A stretch of DNA of 64,000 nucleotides, taken from positions 352,777-416,776 of the forward strand of contig NZ_LMNI01000010.1 of assembly GCF_001422925.1 (NCBI RefSeq). The letters run 5' to 3'. The DNA is from Microbacterium sp. Leaf288. Its GTDB lineage: Bacteria > Actinomycetota > Actinomycetes > Actinomycetales > Microbacteriaceae. A program made the position numbers and the translations under genes. Shown here piece by piece: positions 28,335-38,837 of this stretch; the stretch's first letter is position 1; each line of letters opens with the position of its first letter. The notes beneath the pieces are model-generated. The model had not been told where the DNA came from, searched no databases, and saw only the letters and a list, made by a program, of their open reading frames with translations.

Positions 28335-30058
28335 CAGTCGTCTCCCTCCTTGACGTTCGTGCCGGGTTTCGCGCTGTCGGCGGCGGCCAGCTCGGCCTGC
28401 TTCCGCTCGGCGATGGTCTGGCGACGTGCGGCTTCACCGCGGGACTTGACGTTGCGGCGACCCGCGGCGCCGGTGGCCAGCACCGGCTCGCGGAATTGCG
28501 CGCGACCGCGATAGACGGCGCCGAGCGCGGTCGGGTCGAGTCCGGACAGCGGATGCCCCGACCCGAAGAACCGCGTGCGGGCCAGCAGCTGCAGCACCGG
28601 GTGCGTGAACAGGATGAAGATCAGCACGTCGATCGCGGTCGTGAGACCGAGCGTGAAGGCGAAGCCCTTCACCGTGGAGTCCGCGAGGATGTACAGCACC
28701 ACGGCGGCCAGGATGTTGATCGACTTCGAGATGTAGATCGTGCGCTTGGCGCGGCCCCAGCCGTCCTCGACGGCACCGGTGATCGACTTGCCGTCGCGCA
28801 GCTCGTCTCGGATGCGTTCGAAGTAGACGATGAAGGAGTCGGCCGTGAAGCCGATCGTCACGATCAGACCCGCGACACCGGCGAGCGAGAGGCGGAAGCC
28901 CATGCGCCACGCGAGGATGCACAGCGTGACATAGGTCAGCACCGCCATCACCGCGAGGGAGGCGATGATGATGAAACCCAGCGCGCGATAGACGATGAGC
29001 GAGTAGATCGCCACGAGCAGCAGACCGATCAGACCTGCGATGAGGCCGATCTGCAGCTGCTGCGAGCCGAGCGTCGCGGAGATCGAGTTGGAGCTCTCGA
29101 CCGTGAAGCTGAGCGGCAGCGCGCCGTACTTCAGCTGGTCGGCGAGGACCTTCGCGGTCTCCTGGGTGAAGCTGCCCGTGATGCTCGGCTTGCCGTCGAG
29201 GATCACGCCGTTCATCGACGGAGCCGACAGGACGTAGCCGTCGAGCACGAACGCGAACTGGTTCAGCGGGGCCTGCGCACCGTAGAGGCGCTGGCTGATC
29301 TCGCCGAAGGTCTGGGTGCCCTCGCCGTCGAACGAGAGGTTGACCGCCCACAGGCCGTTGTTCTGCTGCACGCCGAAGGTCGCGTCGTCGATCGACGAGC
29401 CGTCGAGCTCGACCGGGCCGAGGATGTACTTGACCGTGCCGTCGGCGTCACACGTGATGAGCGGCTCGTCGGCCGGCGCATTCGCGGGATCGTTCGCGGG
29501 ATCGGCGCAGTCGTACGCCTGGAACTCCGCCTGCAGGGCCGGCGTGATCCACGCCAGGTCGCTGCCGTTGGTCGGCGAGGTGGTCGGCGTCGCCTGCAGC
29601 GACGGGTCGGGCGTCGGGTACGGCGTCGCGTTCCCGTCCTCGCCGACGAAGGTGTTCGCCGGCGCCCCCGCATACAGCACGGCGCGCAGCTGCAGCTGCG
29701 CCGATGCCTCGATGCGGTTGCGGGTCTCCTCGTCGGCCTGACCGGGGATCTGCACCACGATCTGGTTGCCGCCCTGCGTGGTGACATCGGCCTCGCCGAC
29801 GCCCGAGGCGTCGACGCGCTGGCGGATGATCGTGACCGCCTGCTGCATCTGCTCGTCGGACGGAGCTGCGCCGTCCTCGGTCTGCGCCTCCAGGACGATC
29901 TGCGTGCCGCCCTGGAGGTCGAGCGCGAGCGCGGGGGTCCACGAGCTCTGCCCGAACACATACACGCCGAGCGCGTTGATGCCGAACAGGAGTGCGGTGA
30001 TCGCGAGGAGTCCGGTCAGCGCGCGCCATGCATGCCGGACGGGGGTGGAAGTCGCCAC
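28334..30058 (-). CDS. secD: protein translocase subunit SecD
   Basis: The 574-residue protein has a first helix (LTGLLAITALLFGINALGVY), the conserved LALDLQGGTQIVLEAQ, a large periplasmic P1 domain, and five C-terminal helices with GLIVTIGFTADSFIVYFERI and the late VKGFAFTLGLTTAIDVLIF. A Pro/Thr-rich insertion (PYPTPDPSLQATPTTSPTNG) in the P1 region is typical of actinobacterial SecD. The GTG start gives VATSTPVRHAW. Confidence 0.95.
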   Translation of the reverse strand: MATSTPVRHAWRALTGLLAITALLFGINALGVYVFGQSSWTPALALDLQGGTQIVLEAQTEDGAAPSDEQMQQAVTIIRQRVDASGVGEADVTTQGGNQIVVQIPGQADEETRNRIEASAQLQLRAVLYAGAPANTFVGEDGNATPYPTPDPSLQATPTTSPTNGSDLAWITPALQAEFQAYDCADPANDPANAPADEPLITCDADGTVKYILGPVELDGSSIDDATFGVQQNNGLWAVNLSFDGEGTQTFGEISQRLYGAQAPLNQFAFVLDGYVLSAPSMNGVILDGKPSITGSFTQETAKVLADQLKYGALPLSFTVESSNSISATLGSQQLQIGLIAGLIGLLLVAIYSLIVYRALGFIIIASLAVMAVLTYVTLCILAWRMGFRLSLAGVAGLIVTIGFTADSFIVYFERIRDELRDGKSITGAVEDGWGRAKRTIYISKSINILAAVVLYILADSTVKGFAFTLGLTTAIDVLIFILFTHPVLQLLARTRFFGSGHPLSGLDPTALGAVYRGRAQFREPVLATGAAGRRNVKSRGEAARRQTIAERKQAELAAADSAKPGTNVKEGDD

Positions 30059-30101
30059 GTCTTTGCTTTCTTGAGAGCCCGAACGGGCGAACGGAGGGGC
30101 G

Positions 30102-30563
30102 TCAGCCCTGCGACTTGGTGCCGGTCTCGGCGTCGGGGTCGGTCTTCTCCTTGCCGGCGGCCGAGCTCTGGTCGTCGCTGATCGAGGTGATGTCGCCGTT
30201 GGCGACGCCCTCGGCGTACTCGGCGTGGCTCTCCTCGGCTGCGAGGTACTCGTCCTCCGTGACCGCGTGCTCGCCGGGGTTCACGACCCGCAGGATCGCC
30301 TGGCTGTGCACCTTGATCTCGACACCGGGCGCGAGCTCGACGATCGCGGGCTGGTCGAGGTTGTCAGGGTCGTACGACACGATCGTGCCGTAGAGGCCGC
30401 CCTGCAGCAGCACTTCGGAGCCGGGCACCGTCTGGCGGGCCTTCTGCTCCTGCTCCGCCTTCTGCTTCTGCATACGACGGCGGGAGCTCCAGAACATGAA
30501 GACGAGGAGCACGACCAGCAGGATGATGAGGCCGTAATTGCTCAGGAAGGAAGCGAAGTCCAT
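30102..30563 (-). CDS. yajC: preprotein translocase subunit YajC
   Basis: YajC is the small SecDF partner. The ATG at 30563 (MDFASFLSNYGLIILLVVLL) gives 153 residues with one N-terminal membrane helix, then RRRMQKQKAEQEQKARQTVP, the YajC core SEVLLQGGLYGTIVSYD, and an acidic tail. It heads the yajC-secD-secF-rel run. Confidence 0.92.
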   Translation of the reverse strand: MDFASFLSNYGLIILLVVLLVFMFWSSRRRMQKQKAEQEQKARQTVPGSEVLLQGGLYGTIVSYDPDNLDQPAIVELAPGVEIKVHSQAILRVVNPGEHAVTEDEYLAAEESHAEYAEGVANGDITSISDDQSSAAGKEKTDPDAETGTKSQG

Positions 30564-30646
30564 GGAGCTGGAAGCACCTTTCGGGTCAGGCAGGCGCCAG
30601 GGCGGCACTGCCTTGCAGGGAGGGATGGGGTGTAAACCTCCAGCGA

Positions 30647-31672
30647 TTATAGGTCATCGAATCCGAGCACCGAGTCGGCCAGCGGCACCCCCAGGTGGGC
30701 GTAGGCCTCGGGCATGGCGATGCGCCCGCGCGGGGTGCGCCCCATGAAGCCGATCCGCACGAGATACGGCTCGACGACCGATTCGATCGTGTCGGGCTCC
30801 TCACCGACCGCGACCGCGAGCGTGCTGAGGCCGACGGGTCCGCCCCTGAATCTCCTGACGAGCATGTCGAGAACCGCGCGGTCGAGCCGATCGAGCCCGA
30901 TCCGGTCCACGTCGTAGAGGTCGAGTGCGGCGTCGACCGCCGCGATGTCTGCGCCGGTGCGCCCATGGACGACGAGGTAGTCGCGCACGCGGCGCAGCAG
31001 GCGGTTCGCGATGCGGGGCGTTCCCCGCGAGCGACGTGCGATCTCGGCGCGGGCGGCGGGAGGCAGCGAGACTCCGAGCATGACCGCGGAGCGCTCGATG
31101 ACCCGCTCGAGCTCCTCGGGCTCGTAGTACTCGAGGTGGGCGGTGAACCCGAAGCGGTCGCGCAGGGGGTTGGGCAGCAGGCCCGACCTCGTCGTCGCGC
31201 CGACGAGGGTGAACGGCGACAGGTCCAGCGGGATGCTCGTCGCGCCCGCACCCTTGCCCACCATGATGTCGATGCGGAAGTCCTCCATCGCCAGGTACAG
31301 CATCTCTTCCGCAGAGCGCGCCATGCGGTGCACCTCGTCGATGAAGAGGACCTCGCCGGGCGTGAGGCTCGACAGCAGCGCGGCGAGGTCGCCGGCGTGC
31401 TGGATCGCGGGTCCGCTGGACAGCCGCAGCGGGCGCCCGCTCTCGTACGCGACGATCATCGCGAGCGTGGTCTTGCCGAGCCCGGGAGGGCCGGAGAGCA
31501 GGATGTGATCGGCGGGCCGCTGCTGGATGCGGGCCGCATCGAGCAGCAGCTGCATCTGACCGCGCACCTTCTGCTGCCCGACGAACTCGGCCAGTGACAT
31601 CGGGCGCAGCGCGCCCTCGATCGCGAGCTCCGCCTCGTCGACGGGCTCTTCGGCTTCGCGCACGTCAGCCAC
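30647..31672 (-). CDS. ruvB: Holliday junction branch migration ATPase RuvB
   Basis: The 341-residue AAA+ motor has Walker [18 protein letters not shown], Walker [21 protein letters not shown], sensor 1 [20 protein letters not shown] and the C-terminal winged helix ending [17 protein letters not shown]. The GTG start overlaps ruvA by eight bases. Confidence 0.97.
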   Translation of the reverse strand: MADVREAEEPVDEAELAIEGALRPMSLAEFVGQQKVRGQMQLLLDAARIQQRPADHILLSGPPGLGKTTLAMIVAYESGRPLRLSSGPAIQHAGDLAALLSSLTPGEVLFIDEVHRMARSAEEMLYLAMEDFRIDIMVGKGAGATSIPLDLSPFTLVGATTRSGLLPNPLRDRFGFTAHLEYYEPEELERVIERSAVMLGVSLPPAARAEIARRSRGTPRIANRLLRRVRDYLVVHGRTGADIAAVDAALDLYDVDRIGLDRLDRAVLDMLVRRFRGGPVGLSTLAVAVGEEPDTIESVVEPYLVRIGFMGRTPRGRIAMPEAYAHLGVPLADSVLGFDDL

Positions 31673-32291
31673 TCACCGTCTCCTTCCGGGCGGGGCCGAG
31701 CGTCGCGAGCGTGCGGCGCAGCAGTGCCGGCACCGACGATCGGTCGGACTCGGGTGCGTCGGCGGCAACGTTCTCGACGGCTTCGACGGCCACGCGCTCG
31801 GACCAGCCGAGGCCGACGAGGGCCTGCACGACCTGTGCCGGGATCGCGGTCGGGCCCGCAGCATCCGCCCCTCCGGAACCGGCGGGACGCGTCACCGCGA
31901 TCTTTCCGGCCAGCTGCACCACGATGAGCTTCGCCGTCTTCGGGCCGATGCCCGAGACCCGACGGAACGGGGCGTCGTCGTCGGCGGAGACCGCGTCGGC
32001 GATCTGCGGGACCGTGAGCGTCGCGAGTACTCCCAGCGCCGACTTCGGGCCCACGCCGGTGACGCCGAGCAGCTGACCGAACACGACGAGCTCTTCGCGG
32101 GTCTCGAAGCCGAACAGCGAGAGCGCGTCTTCGCGGACGATGAGCGTCGTGTGGAGGGTGACGGTGTCGCCCAGGTGCGTGGTGCGCGCGACCTGCGGGG
32201 TCACGGCGACGTGGAGGCCGACTCCCCCGACCTCGACGACGACCGCATCCGCATCGACGTGCACGGCGGTGCCGCGGACTGAGGAGATCAT
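31665..32291 (-). CDS. ruvA: Holliday junction DNA helicase subunit RuvA
   Basis: The 208-residue protein has the OB-fold N-terminus [20 protein letters not shown], two helix-hairpin-helix motifs ([32 protein letters not shown]) and the C-terminal RuvB-binding domain ([20 protein letters not shown]). It tethers RuvB to four-way junctions. Confidence 0.97.
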   Translation of the reverse strand: MISSVRGTAVHVDADAVVVEVGGVGLHVAVTPQVARTTHLGDTVTLHTTLIVREDALSLFGFETREELVVFGQLLGVTGVGPKSALGVLATLTVPQIADAVSADDDAPFRRVSGIGPKTAKLIVVQLAGKIAVTRPAGSGGADAAGPTAIPAQVVQALVGLGWSERVAVEAVENVAADAPESDRSSVPALLRRTLATLGPARKETVSG

Positions 32292-32353
32292 GCGTCGAGC
32301 CTACGGTGCGGTTCGGACGTTTGTTCGAGCGACACGCATCGCGGTGTGCGGGA

Positions 32354-32926
32354 TCACCGACGGGCGAGTCGCTCCGCGTCGGCCCAGGCGCGCTGTGCGG
32401 GGGTGAGCGGACCGGATGCCGCCGTCTGCGCCGGCGCGCCGCGCCAGGCGTGGCAGAGGGCGAGCGCGAGGGCGTCCGCCGCGTCGGCGGGCTTGGGGAG
32501 CTCGTCCAGTCGCAGGACCCGCGCCACCATGGTCTGGACCTGGCGTTTGTCGGCGTTGCCGTACCCCGTGATCGCGGCCTTCACCTCGGACGGGGTGTGC
32601 GTGGCGGCGGCGATGCCCCGCTCTCCCGCGACGAGCAGCGCGATGCCGCTGGCCTGGGCGGTCCCCATCACGGTCGCACGGTTGTGCTGGGCGAAGACCC
32701 GCTCCACCGCGACGACATCGGGCTCGTGCGCGTCCACGACAGCGCGCAGGCCCCGCGCGATGACCGCGAGCCGCTCCTCGATCGGAGCGCCCGGATCGGA
32801 CCGCACGACGCCCACGTGCACCAGCACGGCGGACCGGTCGGGAGCGACGTCGACCACGCCGACACCGCAGCGCGTCAGGCCCGGATCGATTCCGAGCACG
32901 CGCAGCCGACCGCGGGAGGATGCCAC
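32354..32926 (-). CDS. ruvC: Holliday junction resolvase RuvC
   Basis: The 190-residue RNase H-fold nuclease has catalytic Asp in [18 protein letters not shown], Glu in [19 protein letters not shown], the DNA-contact segment [18 protein letters not shown] and the late acidic residues in [17 protein letters not shown]. The GTG at 32926 lies almost on top of AAGGAG, so the true start could be slightly different. It precedes ruvA and ruvB. Confidence 0.95.
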   Translation of the reverse strand: MASSRGRLRVLGIDPGLTRCGVGVVDVAPDRSAVLVHVGVVRSDPGAPIEERLAVIARGLRAVVDAHEPDVVAVERVFAQHNRATVMGTAQASGIALLVAGERGIAAATHTPSEVKAAITGYGNADKRQVQTMVARVLRLDELPKPADAADALALALCHAWRGAPAQTAASGPLTPAQRAWADAERLARR

Positions 32927-32996
32927 TCCTTCACGCTAGGCGAGGAAGACGGATGCTGCGGCCAGGCGCGCTGGCCGCGGCATCCCTATGCATTCC

Positions 32997-33758
32997 TCAG
33001 TCCTCGTCGTTCTCGAGCTCGGCCTGCACCTCGGCGGTGAGGTCGAAGTTGCTGTAGACGTTCTGGACGTCGTCGCTGTCTTCGAGGGCGTCGATGAGGC
33101 GGAAGACCTTGCGTGCGGTGTCGGCGTCGACCTCGACCTTGAGGTTCGGCACGAACTCGACGTCCGCCGATTCGTACTCGATGCCGGCGTCCTGCAACGC
33201 GGAGCGGACGGTCACGAGGTCGGTGGCCTCGGTGATGACCTCGAAGCCCTGCGCGTGCGGCTCGACCTCTTCGGCACCGGCCTCGAGCACGGCGAGCATG
33301 ACGTCGTCCTCGCTGGTGCCCTCGCCGCCCACGACGATGACGCCCTTGCGGGTGAAGTTGTAGGCGACGCTGCCGGGGTCGGCCAGCGTGCCGCCGTTGC
33401 GGGTGAGCGCGGTGCGCACCTCAGCCGCGGCGCGGTTCTTGTTGTCGGTCAGACACTCGATCATGAGGGCGACGCCGTTGGGCCCGTATCCCTCGTACAT
33501 GATCGACGAGTATTCGACGGACTCGCCGCCGATGCCGGCGCCGCGCTTGATCGCGCGGTCGATGTTGTCCTTCGGGACCGACGTCTTCTTCGCCTTGAGC
33601 ACGGCGTCGAACAGGGTCGGGTTGCCCTGCAGGTCGGGTCCGCCGAGCTTGGCGGCGACCTCGATGTTCTTGATGAGCTTCGCCCACGACTTGGCACGGC
33701 GGCTGTCGATGACCGCCTTCTTGTGCTTGGTCGTGGCCCACTTGGAATGCCCGGACAT
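32997..33758 (-). CDS. YebC/PmpR-family protein
   Basis: The 253-residue protein has the hallmark N-terminus [20 protein letters not shown], then [20 protein letters not shown] and [20 protein letters not shown]. Members were first described as transcription regulators; YebC homologues are now also linked to translation of proline-rich stretches. It lies upstream of ruvC as in most bacteria. Confidence 0.95.
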   Translation of the reverse strand: MSGHSKWATTKHKKAVIDSRRAKSWAKLIKNIEVAAKLGGPDLQGNPTLFDAVLKAKKTSVPKDNIDRAIKRGAGIGGESVEYSSIMYEGYGPNGVALMIECLTDNKNRAAAEVRTALTRNGGTLADPGSVAYNFTRKGVIVVGGEGTSEDDVMLAVLEAGAEEVEPHAQGFEVITEATDLVTVRSALQDAGIEYESADVEFVPNLKVEVDADTARKVFRLIDALEDSDDVQNVYSNFDLTAEVQAELENDED

Positions 33759-33831
33759 GGTCCTCCTGAATTCACGCTCGTCGGGTGCGGGCGTGTGAAC
33801 GCCTCGTCCGACGGACTAGTTTATCCCCGCT

Positions 33832-34353
33832 CTACAGCGCGAACTCGAAGCCGAACCGCGACGACAGCAGCGCGACGAGGTCGCGCGGGACCTTCGTGAG
33901 GTACGCGGGGGCGGGGGCGAGCGTCTCGGCCGAGCCGATGAAGGGGAAGTAGACGGGGCCCTCGGTGAGCGCCTCCACCCGGTCGCGCACCGAGACGATC
34001 TCGCTGCCGACGCGACGCAAGCTCGGCAGGGTGATCGGCGAGGCGAGACGCAGGGTGTCGCTGATGGGCATGCGCCAGTGGGGCAGGTCGTCGCCGCGGC
34101 GATCGCGGGTCTCCTCCCCCAGCGGGCCGAGCACGCGGCCCCATGCGGCGATGCCGGGCACCGGCAGGGTGCGATCCCAGACGAACAGGGTGTCGCCGGG
34201 CTCGGTGAAGCCGACGAGCTCGTGGGACCACTCGAACCGGCGATCATCCGCGGCCTTCGGAGCCGAGAGCGCATCGCCGACGATGCCGCGCGACGGGGCG
34301 ATCATCCAGTAGCGCTCCTCCGGGTGCTCGCGCCACCAGTCGTTGATCGTCAT
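33832..34353 (-). CDS. hypothetical protein, possibly EVE/PUA-like
   Basis: The 173-residue soluble protein starts MTINDWWREHPEERYWMIAP. The early YWMIAPSRGIVGDALS strand, ELVGFTEPGDTLFVWDR and the later FPFIGSAETLAPAPAYLTKV recall EVE-type modified-base readers, but the match is by general pattern only. It sits between yebC and pdxT, which normally adjoin, so it is an insertion in a conserved order. Confidence 0.5.
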   Translation of the reverse strand: MTINDWWREHPEERYWMIAPSRGIVGDALSAPKAADDRRFEWSHELVGFTEPGDTLFVWDRTLPVPGIAAWGRVLGPLGEETRDRRGDDLPHWRMPISDTLRLASPITLPSLRRVGSEIVSVRDRVEALTEGPVYFPFIGSAETLAPAPAYLTKVPRDLVALLSSRFGFEFAL

Positions 34354-34390
34354 GATTCCGAATCTACCCCGACGCGTCGTTCCCGCCCCG

Positions 34391-34987
34391 TCACCGGGCC
34401 CGCTCGCGGACCATGTCGAGCAGGAGGGCGTGGAAGCGGTGCTCCCCCGTCATCTCGGGGTGGAACGAGGTCCCGAGGAGCGAGCCCTGCCGCACCGCGA
34501 CGACGCGGCCGTCGTCGAGTGCGGCGAGGCGCTCCACACCGGCGCCGGCCTGCTCGACCAGGGGCGCGCGGATGAACACCGCGTGGACCGCCGGCTCGCC
34601 CAGCGCCGGGATGTCCAGGTCCACCTCGAAGGAGTCGACCTGGCTGCCGAAGGCGTTGCGGCGCACCGTCACGTCGAGGCCGCCGAACGTCTGCTGGCCC
34701 TCGATGCCGTCGGTGATGCGGTCGGCGAGGAGGATGAGGCCGGCGCACGTCCCGTACACCGGCATCCCCGCGGTGATCGCCGCCCGCAGGGGCTCGCGCA
34801 TGCCGAAGGCGCGGGAGAGCTTGTCGATGACACTCGACTCGCCGCCGGGGAGCACCAGCCCGTCCACCCCGGCGAGTTCCTCGGGGCGGCGGACCTTCGT
34901 CACATCGGCGCCGAGGTCCGTGAGCACGCGCACGTGCTCACGGACGTCGCCTTGGAGTGCGAGGACGCCGACGCGCGGCGTCGTCAC
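34391..34987 (-). CDS. pdxT: pyridoxal 5'-phosphate synthase glutaminase subunit
   Basis: PdxT releases ammonia from glutamine for PdxS. The 198-residue class I amidotransferase has [31 protein letters not shown], the nucleophile Cys in [17 protein letters not shown] and the His/Glu pair in [15 protein letters not shown]. The GTG at 34987 overlaps the pdxS stop (GTGA). Confidence 0.96.
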   Translation of the reverse strand: MTTPRVGVLALQGDVREHVRVLTDLGADVTKVRRPEELAGVDGLVLPGGESSVIDKLSRAFGMREPLRAAITAGMPVYGTCAGLILLADRITDGIEGQQTFGGLDVTVRRNAFGSQVDSFEVDLDIPALGEPAVHAVFIRAPLVEQAGAGVERLAALDDGRVVAVRQGSLLGTSFHPEMTGEHRFHALLLDMVRERAR

Positions 34988-35874
34988 CAGCCGCGCTCAG
35001 CGAGCCGGTGCGGCGCGGGAAGGTCGGCGACGTTGATGCCGACCATGGCCTCGCCGAGCCCGCGCGACACGTCCGCGATCACCTGGGGGTCGTCGTAGAA
35101 CGTGGTCGCCTTGACGATGGCCGCGGCACGCTGTGCGGGGTTGCCCGACTTGAAGATGCCCGAGCCGACGAACACGCCGTCGGCGCCCATCTGCATCATC
35201 ATCGCGGCGTCCGCGGGAGTGGCGACGCCACCCGCCACGAAGAGCACGACCGGGAGCTTGCCGGTCTCGGCGATCTCGGCGACGAGGTCGTACGGGGCCT
35301 GCAGCTCCTTGGCCGCGACGTACAGCTCGTCCTTGGTCATCGAGCGCAGCACATTGATCTCGCTCGTGATCTTGCGGATGTGCTTGGTGGCCTCCGACAC
35401 GTCGCCGGTGCCCGCCTCGCCCTTCGAGCGGATCATGGCGGCGCCCTCGTTGATGCGGCGCAGCGCCTCGCCGAGGTTGGTGGCGCCGCAGACGAACGGC
35501 ACGGTGAAGTTCCACTTGTCGATGTGGTTCACGTAGTCGGCGGGCGAGAGCACCTCCGACTCGTCGATGTAGTCGACACCGAGCTCCTGCAGCACCTGGG
35601 CCTCGACGAAGTGGCCGATGCGCGCCTTCGCCATGACCGGGATCGAGACGGCCTCGATGATGCCGTCGATCATCTCGGGGTCGCTCATGCGCGAGACGCC
35701 GCCCTGCGCACGGATGTCGGCGGGCACGCGCTCGAGGGCCATGACGGCGACGGCGCCGGCGTCCTCGGCGATCTTCGCCTGGTCGGGGGTGACGACGTCC
35801 ATGATGACGCCGCCCTTGAGCATCTCGGCGAGGCCGCGCTTCACGCGGTCGGTTCCCGTGTCGGCAGTGGTCAC
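34984..35874 (-). CDS. pdxS: pyridoxal 5'-phosphate synthase lyase subunit
   Basis: PdxS assembles PLP from ribose 5-phosphate, glyceraldehyde 3-phosphate and ammonia. The GTG at 35874 ([20 protein letters not shown]) gives 296 residues. Catalytic lysines lie in [20 protein letters not shown] and [15 protein letters not shown], and the phosphate-binding [19 protein letters not shown] is present. It is divergent from the MocR regulator. Confidence 0.97.
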   Translation of the reverse strand: MTTADTGTDRVKRGLAEMLKGGVIMDVVTPDQAKIAEDAGAVAVMALERVPADIRAQGGVSRMSDPEMIDGIIEAVSIPVMAKARIGHFVEAQVLQELGVDYIDESEVLSPADYVNHIDKWNFTVPFVCGATNLGEALRRINEGAAMIRSKGEAGTGDVSEATKHIRKITSEINVLRSMTKDELYVAAKELQAPYDLVAEIAETGKLPVVLFVAGGVATPADAAMMMQMGADGVFVGSGIFKSGNPAQRAAAIVKATTFYDDPQVIADVSRGLGEAMVGINVADLPAPHRLAERGW

Positions 35875-35930
35875 GAGGTTTCCCTTCGATCGGAGCGCGG
35901 GACGCGCAACGGGTGAGGACAATGCGGGTA

Positions 35931-35944
35931 TTGGCCTAGGCCAA
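35931..35944. promoter_or_regulatory. palindromic operator between pdxS and the MocR gene
   Basis: TTGGCCTAGGCCAA is a perfect 14-bp palindrome, 57 bases upstream of pdxS and 59 upstream of the regulator. It is almost centred between the divergent genes, as expected for a MocR/PdxR-type site. Confidence 0.75.
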
Positions 35945-36003
35945 AAGATAGCATGGGCTGGGCCGTACACTCGGCGGGGCGGGACGTCATCGGAAGGGCG
36001 GGT

Positions 36004-37347
36004 ATGGATCTCGACATCAGCGGGCGATCCGCCTCCGAGATCGCCGACAGCCTGCGGGCGCGCATCGAGCGCGGCGATCTGCATCCGGGCGACCTCCTGC
36101 CGCCTGTGCGCGTGCTCGCCGACGAGCTCGGGGTGAACCGCAACACCGTGGTCGCCGCGTATCGCCAGCTCACCCAAGCGGGCGTGATCGTCACGCGAGG
36201 CCGCGGGGGCACGCGCGTGGCCGACCCTTCCCCCGTCGCCCAGGAGGGCTTCGCCGCGGGGAGCGTGCTGCGCGACGTCGGCACCGGCAATCCCGATCCC
36301 GAGCTCATCCCCGACCTCTCCGGCGCGCTCGCGGCGATGGCCGGGCGGCCGGTCCTGTACGGCGAACCGGTCATCGATCCCGGTCTGGAGCGCTGGGCGC
36401 TGGACTGGATGCGCGACGATCTCGCACCCGCCGCCGATCCGCGCCTCACGATCACCAGCGGCGCCGCGGATGCCGTCGAGCGGCTGCTCGCACAGGCGCT
36501 CACGCGGGACGACGCCGTCGCGCTGGAGGATCCGTGCTTCCTCACCAGCATCCACACCGTTCGGATCGGCGGCTACCGCCCCGTCCCCGTGCCCGTCGAC
36601 GACGAGGGCATGACGGTCGCGGGACTGCGTGCCGCACTCGAGCAGGGTGTGCGCGCGGTGGTCCACACACCGCGCGCGCAGAATCCGACGGGCGCCAGTC
36701 TGTCCGCGCGCCGCGCAGAAGAGCTGCGCACCGTGCTCCGGGACCACCCGTACGTGCTCGTGATCGAGGACGACCACTTCTCGCTCCTCTCGCGGCAGCC
36801 GTTCCACTCGCTCATCGCTGCCGGCCACCGCCGGTGGGCGCTCGTGCGATCGGTGTCGAAGTTCCTCGGACCCGACATGTGCCTGGCGGTGACGGCATCC
36901 GATCCCGAGACCGCCGAACGACTCGCGATGCGCCTGACCCCCGGCACGACGTGGGTGAGTCACCTGCTGCAGCGGCTCACGCTCGCGTTGGTGACGGATG
37001 CTGCGACCATGGCCGCGATCGAGGGCGCGGGTGCGCACTACGCCGCGCGCAACGCCGCGTTCGTCGAGCGGCTCTCGACAGAGGGCGTGCCGGCGGACGC
37101 GGGTGACGGGCTGAACCTGTGGATCCCCCTGCCCGTGCCCGCCCGCGCGGTGTCGGAGCAGCTCATGCGCCGCGGCTGGCTGGCGCGCGCCGGCGACGAC
37201 TTCGTCCTCGGTGAGAGCGGGCCGTCTCGCCGTCTCCGCCTCACGGTGCATGATCTCGACGACGTCGACGCCGAGCGGCTCGCCGTCGACGTGGCCGCGG
37301 CCGTGCGTGCCGCCGGTGGACGGCTCGTCACGCGCGAAGTGGCATGA
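36004..37347 (+). CDS. MocR-family (GntR HTH plus aminotransferase fold) regulator, probable PdxR
   Basis: The ATG at 36004 ([20 protein letters not shown]) gives 447 residues. A GntR winged helix (about 10-75, with [20 protein letters not shown]) is followed by a fold-type I aminotransferase domain, with the PLP-binding Lys in [17 protein letters not shown] and the [23 protein letters not shown] and IEDDHFS segments. MocR proteins sense PLP; the divergent pdxST and downstream pdxY make a PdxR role the natural reading. Confidence 0.88.
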   Translation: MDLDISGRSASEIADSLRARIERGDLHPGDLLPPVRVLADELGVNRNTVVAAYRQLTQAGVIVTRGRGGTRVADPSPVAQEGFAAGSVLRDVGTGNPDPELIPDLSGALAAMAGRPVLYGEPVIDPGLERWALDWMRDDLAPAADPRLTITSGAADAVERLLAQALTRDDAVALEDPCFLTSIHTVRIGGYRPVPVPVDDEGMTVAGLRAALEQGVRAVVHTPRAQNPTGASLSARRAEELRTVLRDHPYVLVIEDDHFSLLSRQPFHSLIAAGHRRWALVRSVSKFLGPDMCLAVTASDPETAERLAMRLTPGTTWVSHLLQRLTLALVTDAATMAAIEGAGAHYAARNAAFVERLSTEGVPADAGDGLNLWIPLPVPARAVSEQLMRRGWLARAGDDFVLGESGPSRRLRLTVHDLDDVDAERLAVDVAAAVRAAGGRLVTREVA

Positions 37348-37354
37348 TCGAGCG

Positions 37355-38206
37355 GTGAAGATCCTCTCGATCCAGTCCGCAGTCGCCTACGGCCACGTCG
37401 GCAACTCCGCCGCCGTCTTCCCGCTGCAGCGCATCGGCGTCGAGGTCATGCCGGTGTACACGGTCAACTTCTCGAACCACACCGGCTATGGCGCGTGGCG
37501 CGGCCCGATGATCAGTCCCGATGACGTGCGCGACGTCGTCCTCGGCATCGAGGACCGGGGCGTCTTCCCCCAGATCGACGTGGTGCTGTCGGGATACCAG
37601 GGCGGCGAGGGCATCGCCGACGTCATCCTCGACACCGTCGCGCGGGTCAAGCAGGCCAATCCCGCCGCGATCTATGCGTGCGACCCGGTCATGGGCAACG
37701 CGAAGTCGGGCTGCTTCGTGGCCCCCGCGATCCCGGTGCTGCTGCGTGATCGCGTCGTGCCCGCCGCAGACATCATCACCCCCAATCAGTTCGAACTCGG
37801 CTTCCTCACCGAGACCGACCCGTCCGACCTCGACTCCACCCTTGCCTCGGCCGATGCCGCGCGCGCGATGGGGCCGAGCACGGTGCTGGTCACGAGCGTC
37901 GAGCGTCCGGACCGCCCCGAGGGCACGATCGAGATGCTCGCCGTGACCGACGACGGCGCGTGGATCGTGCAGACCCCGCACATCCCGATGAAGGCCAACG
38001 GCTCGGGCGACGTCACGGCGGCGCTGTTCACCGCGCACTACCGCCGTACCCGCGACGCGGCCGACGCGCTCGCCCGCACGACGTCGAGCGTCTACGACCT
38101 GCTCGAACGCACCCACGCCTCGGGTGAGCGCGAGCTGCAGCTCGTCGAGTCGCAGGACGCCTACGCGAACCCGCGTCTGCAGTTCGAGGTCACGCAGGTC
38201 CGCTGA
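37355..38206 (+). CDS. pdxY: pyridoxal kinase
   Basis: PdxY phosphorylates pyridoxal in salvage. The GTG at 37355 ([20 protein letters not shown]) lies seven bases after the MocR stop and gives 283 residues. Visible are the ribokinase-like [18 protein letters not shown] substrate region (here [17 protein letters not shown]), [29 protein letters not shown] and the anion hole and catalytic Asp in [14 protein letters not shown]. It is cotranscribed with the regulator. Confidence 0.93.
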   Translation: MKILSIQSAVAYGHVGNSAAVFPLQRIGVEVMPVYTVNFSNHTGYGAWRGPMISPDDVRDVVLGIEDRGVFPQIDVVLSGYQGGEGIADVILDTVARVKQANPAAIYACDPVMGNAKSGCFVAPAIPVLLRDRVVPAADIITPNQFELGFLTETDPSDLDSTLASADAARAMGPSTVLVTSVERPDRPEGTIEMLAVTDDGAWIVQTPHIPMKANGSGDVTAALFTAHYRRTRDAADALARTTSSVYDLLERTHASGERELQLVESQDAYANPRLQFEVTQVR

Positions 38207-38252
38207 GCGCGTGGACGGATGCTGCGGGTCGCCCCCATCCGTCCCCCTGGCC

Positions 38253-38837
38253 TCACGCGTGCCAGGCGTCCCACACCGCGCGGCGCACGTCGCCGAGCAG
38301 CTGCGGCAATGCCTTCGTCTTCGCGATGATGGGGAAGAAGTTCGCGTCGGACGCCCACCGCGGGACGATGTGCTGGTGCAGGTGCTCGTCCACGCCGGCC
38401 CCGGCCACATGGCCCTGGTTCATGCCGATGTTGAACCCATCGCAGCGCGAGATCTGACGAAGCACGCGCATGCCCTGCTGCGTCAGCGTTCCGATCTCGG
38501 CGACCTCTTCGTCGGTCGCCTGGTCGTACGTCGCGATGTGGCGGTACGGGCACACGAGGAGGTGTCCCGAGTTGTACGGGAAGAGGTTGAGGAGCGCATA
38601 GGCGGTGTGGCCGCGGAAGACGATGAGGCCGTCCTCGTCCGACCTGCGGGGCGCCTCGCAGAACGGGCAATCGTGGCGCAGCACCTCGGGGCCGGCCTGG
38701 ATGTACGCCATCCGGTGCGGTGTCCAGAGGCGCTGGAACTCGTCGGGGACCCCGGCGAGCGTCGCGGCGTCGACGAGCGCCGGGTCTGCGGCATCCGTTC
38801 CCGGCACCGCCGACCCGGCCTCGTCGACGGAGCTCAC
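38253..38837 (-). CDS. HIT-family Ap4A phosphorylase
   Basis: The 194-residue HIT protein has [57 protein letters not shown] and the histidine triad [10 protein letters not shown]. Length and position directly after thrS (GTGA overlap at 38834-38837) match the mycobacterial Ap4A phosphorylase Rv2613c beside thrS. It would split diadenosine tetraphosphate, a by-product of aminoacyl-tRNA synthetases. Confidence 0.88.
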   Translation of the reverse strand: MSSVDEAGSAVPGTDAADPALVDAATLAGVPDEFQRLWTPHRMAYIQAGPEVLRHDCPFCEAPRRSDEDGLIVFRGHTAYALLNLFPYNSGHLLVCPYRHIATYDQATDEEVAEIGTLTQQGMRVLRQISRCDGFNIGMNQGHVAGAGVDEHLHQHIVPRWASDANFFPIIAKTKALPQLLGDVRRAVWDAWHA

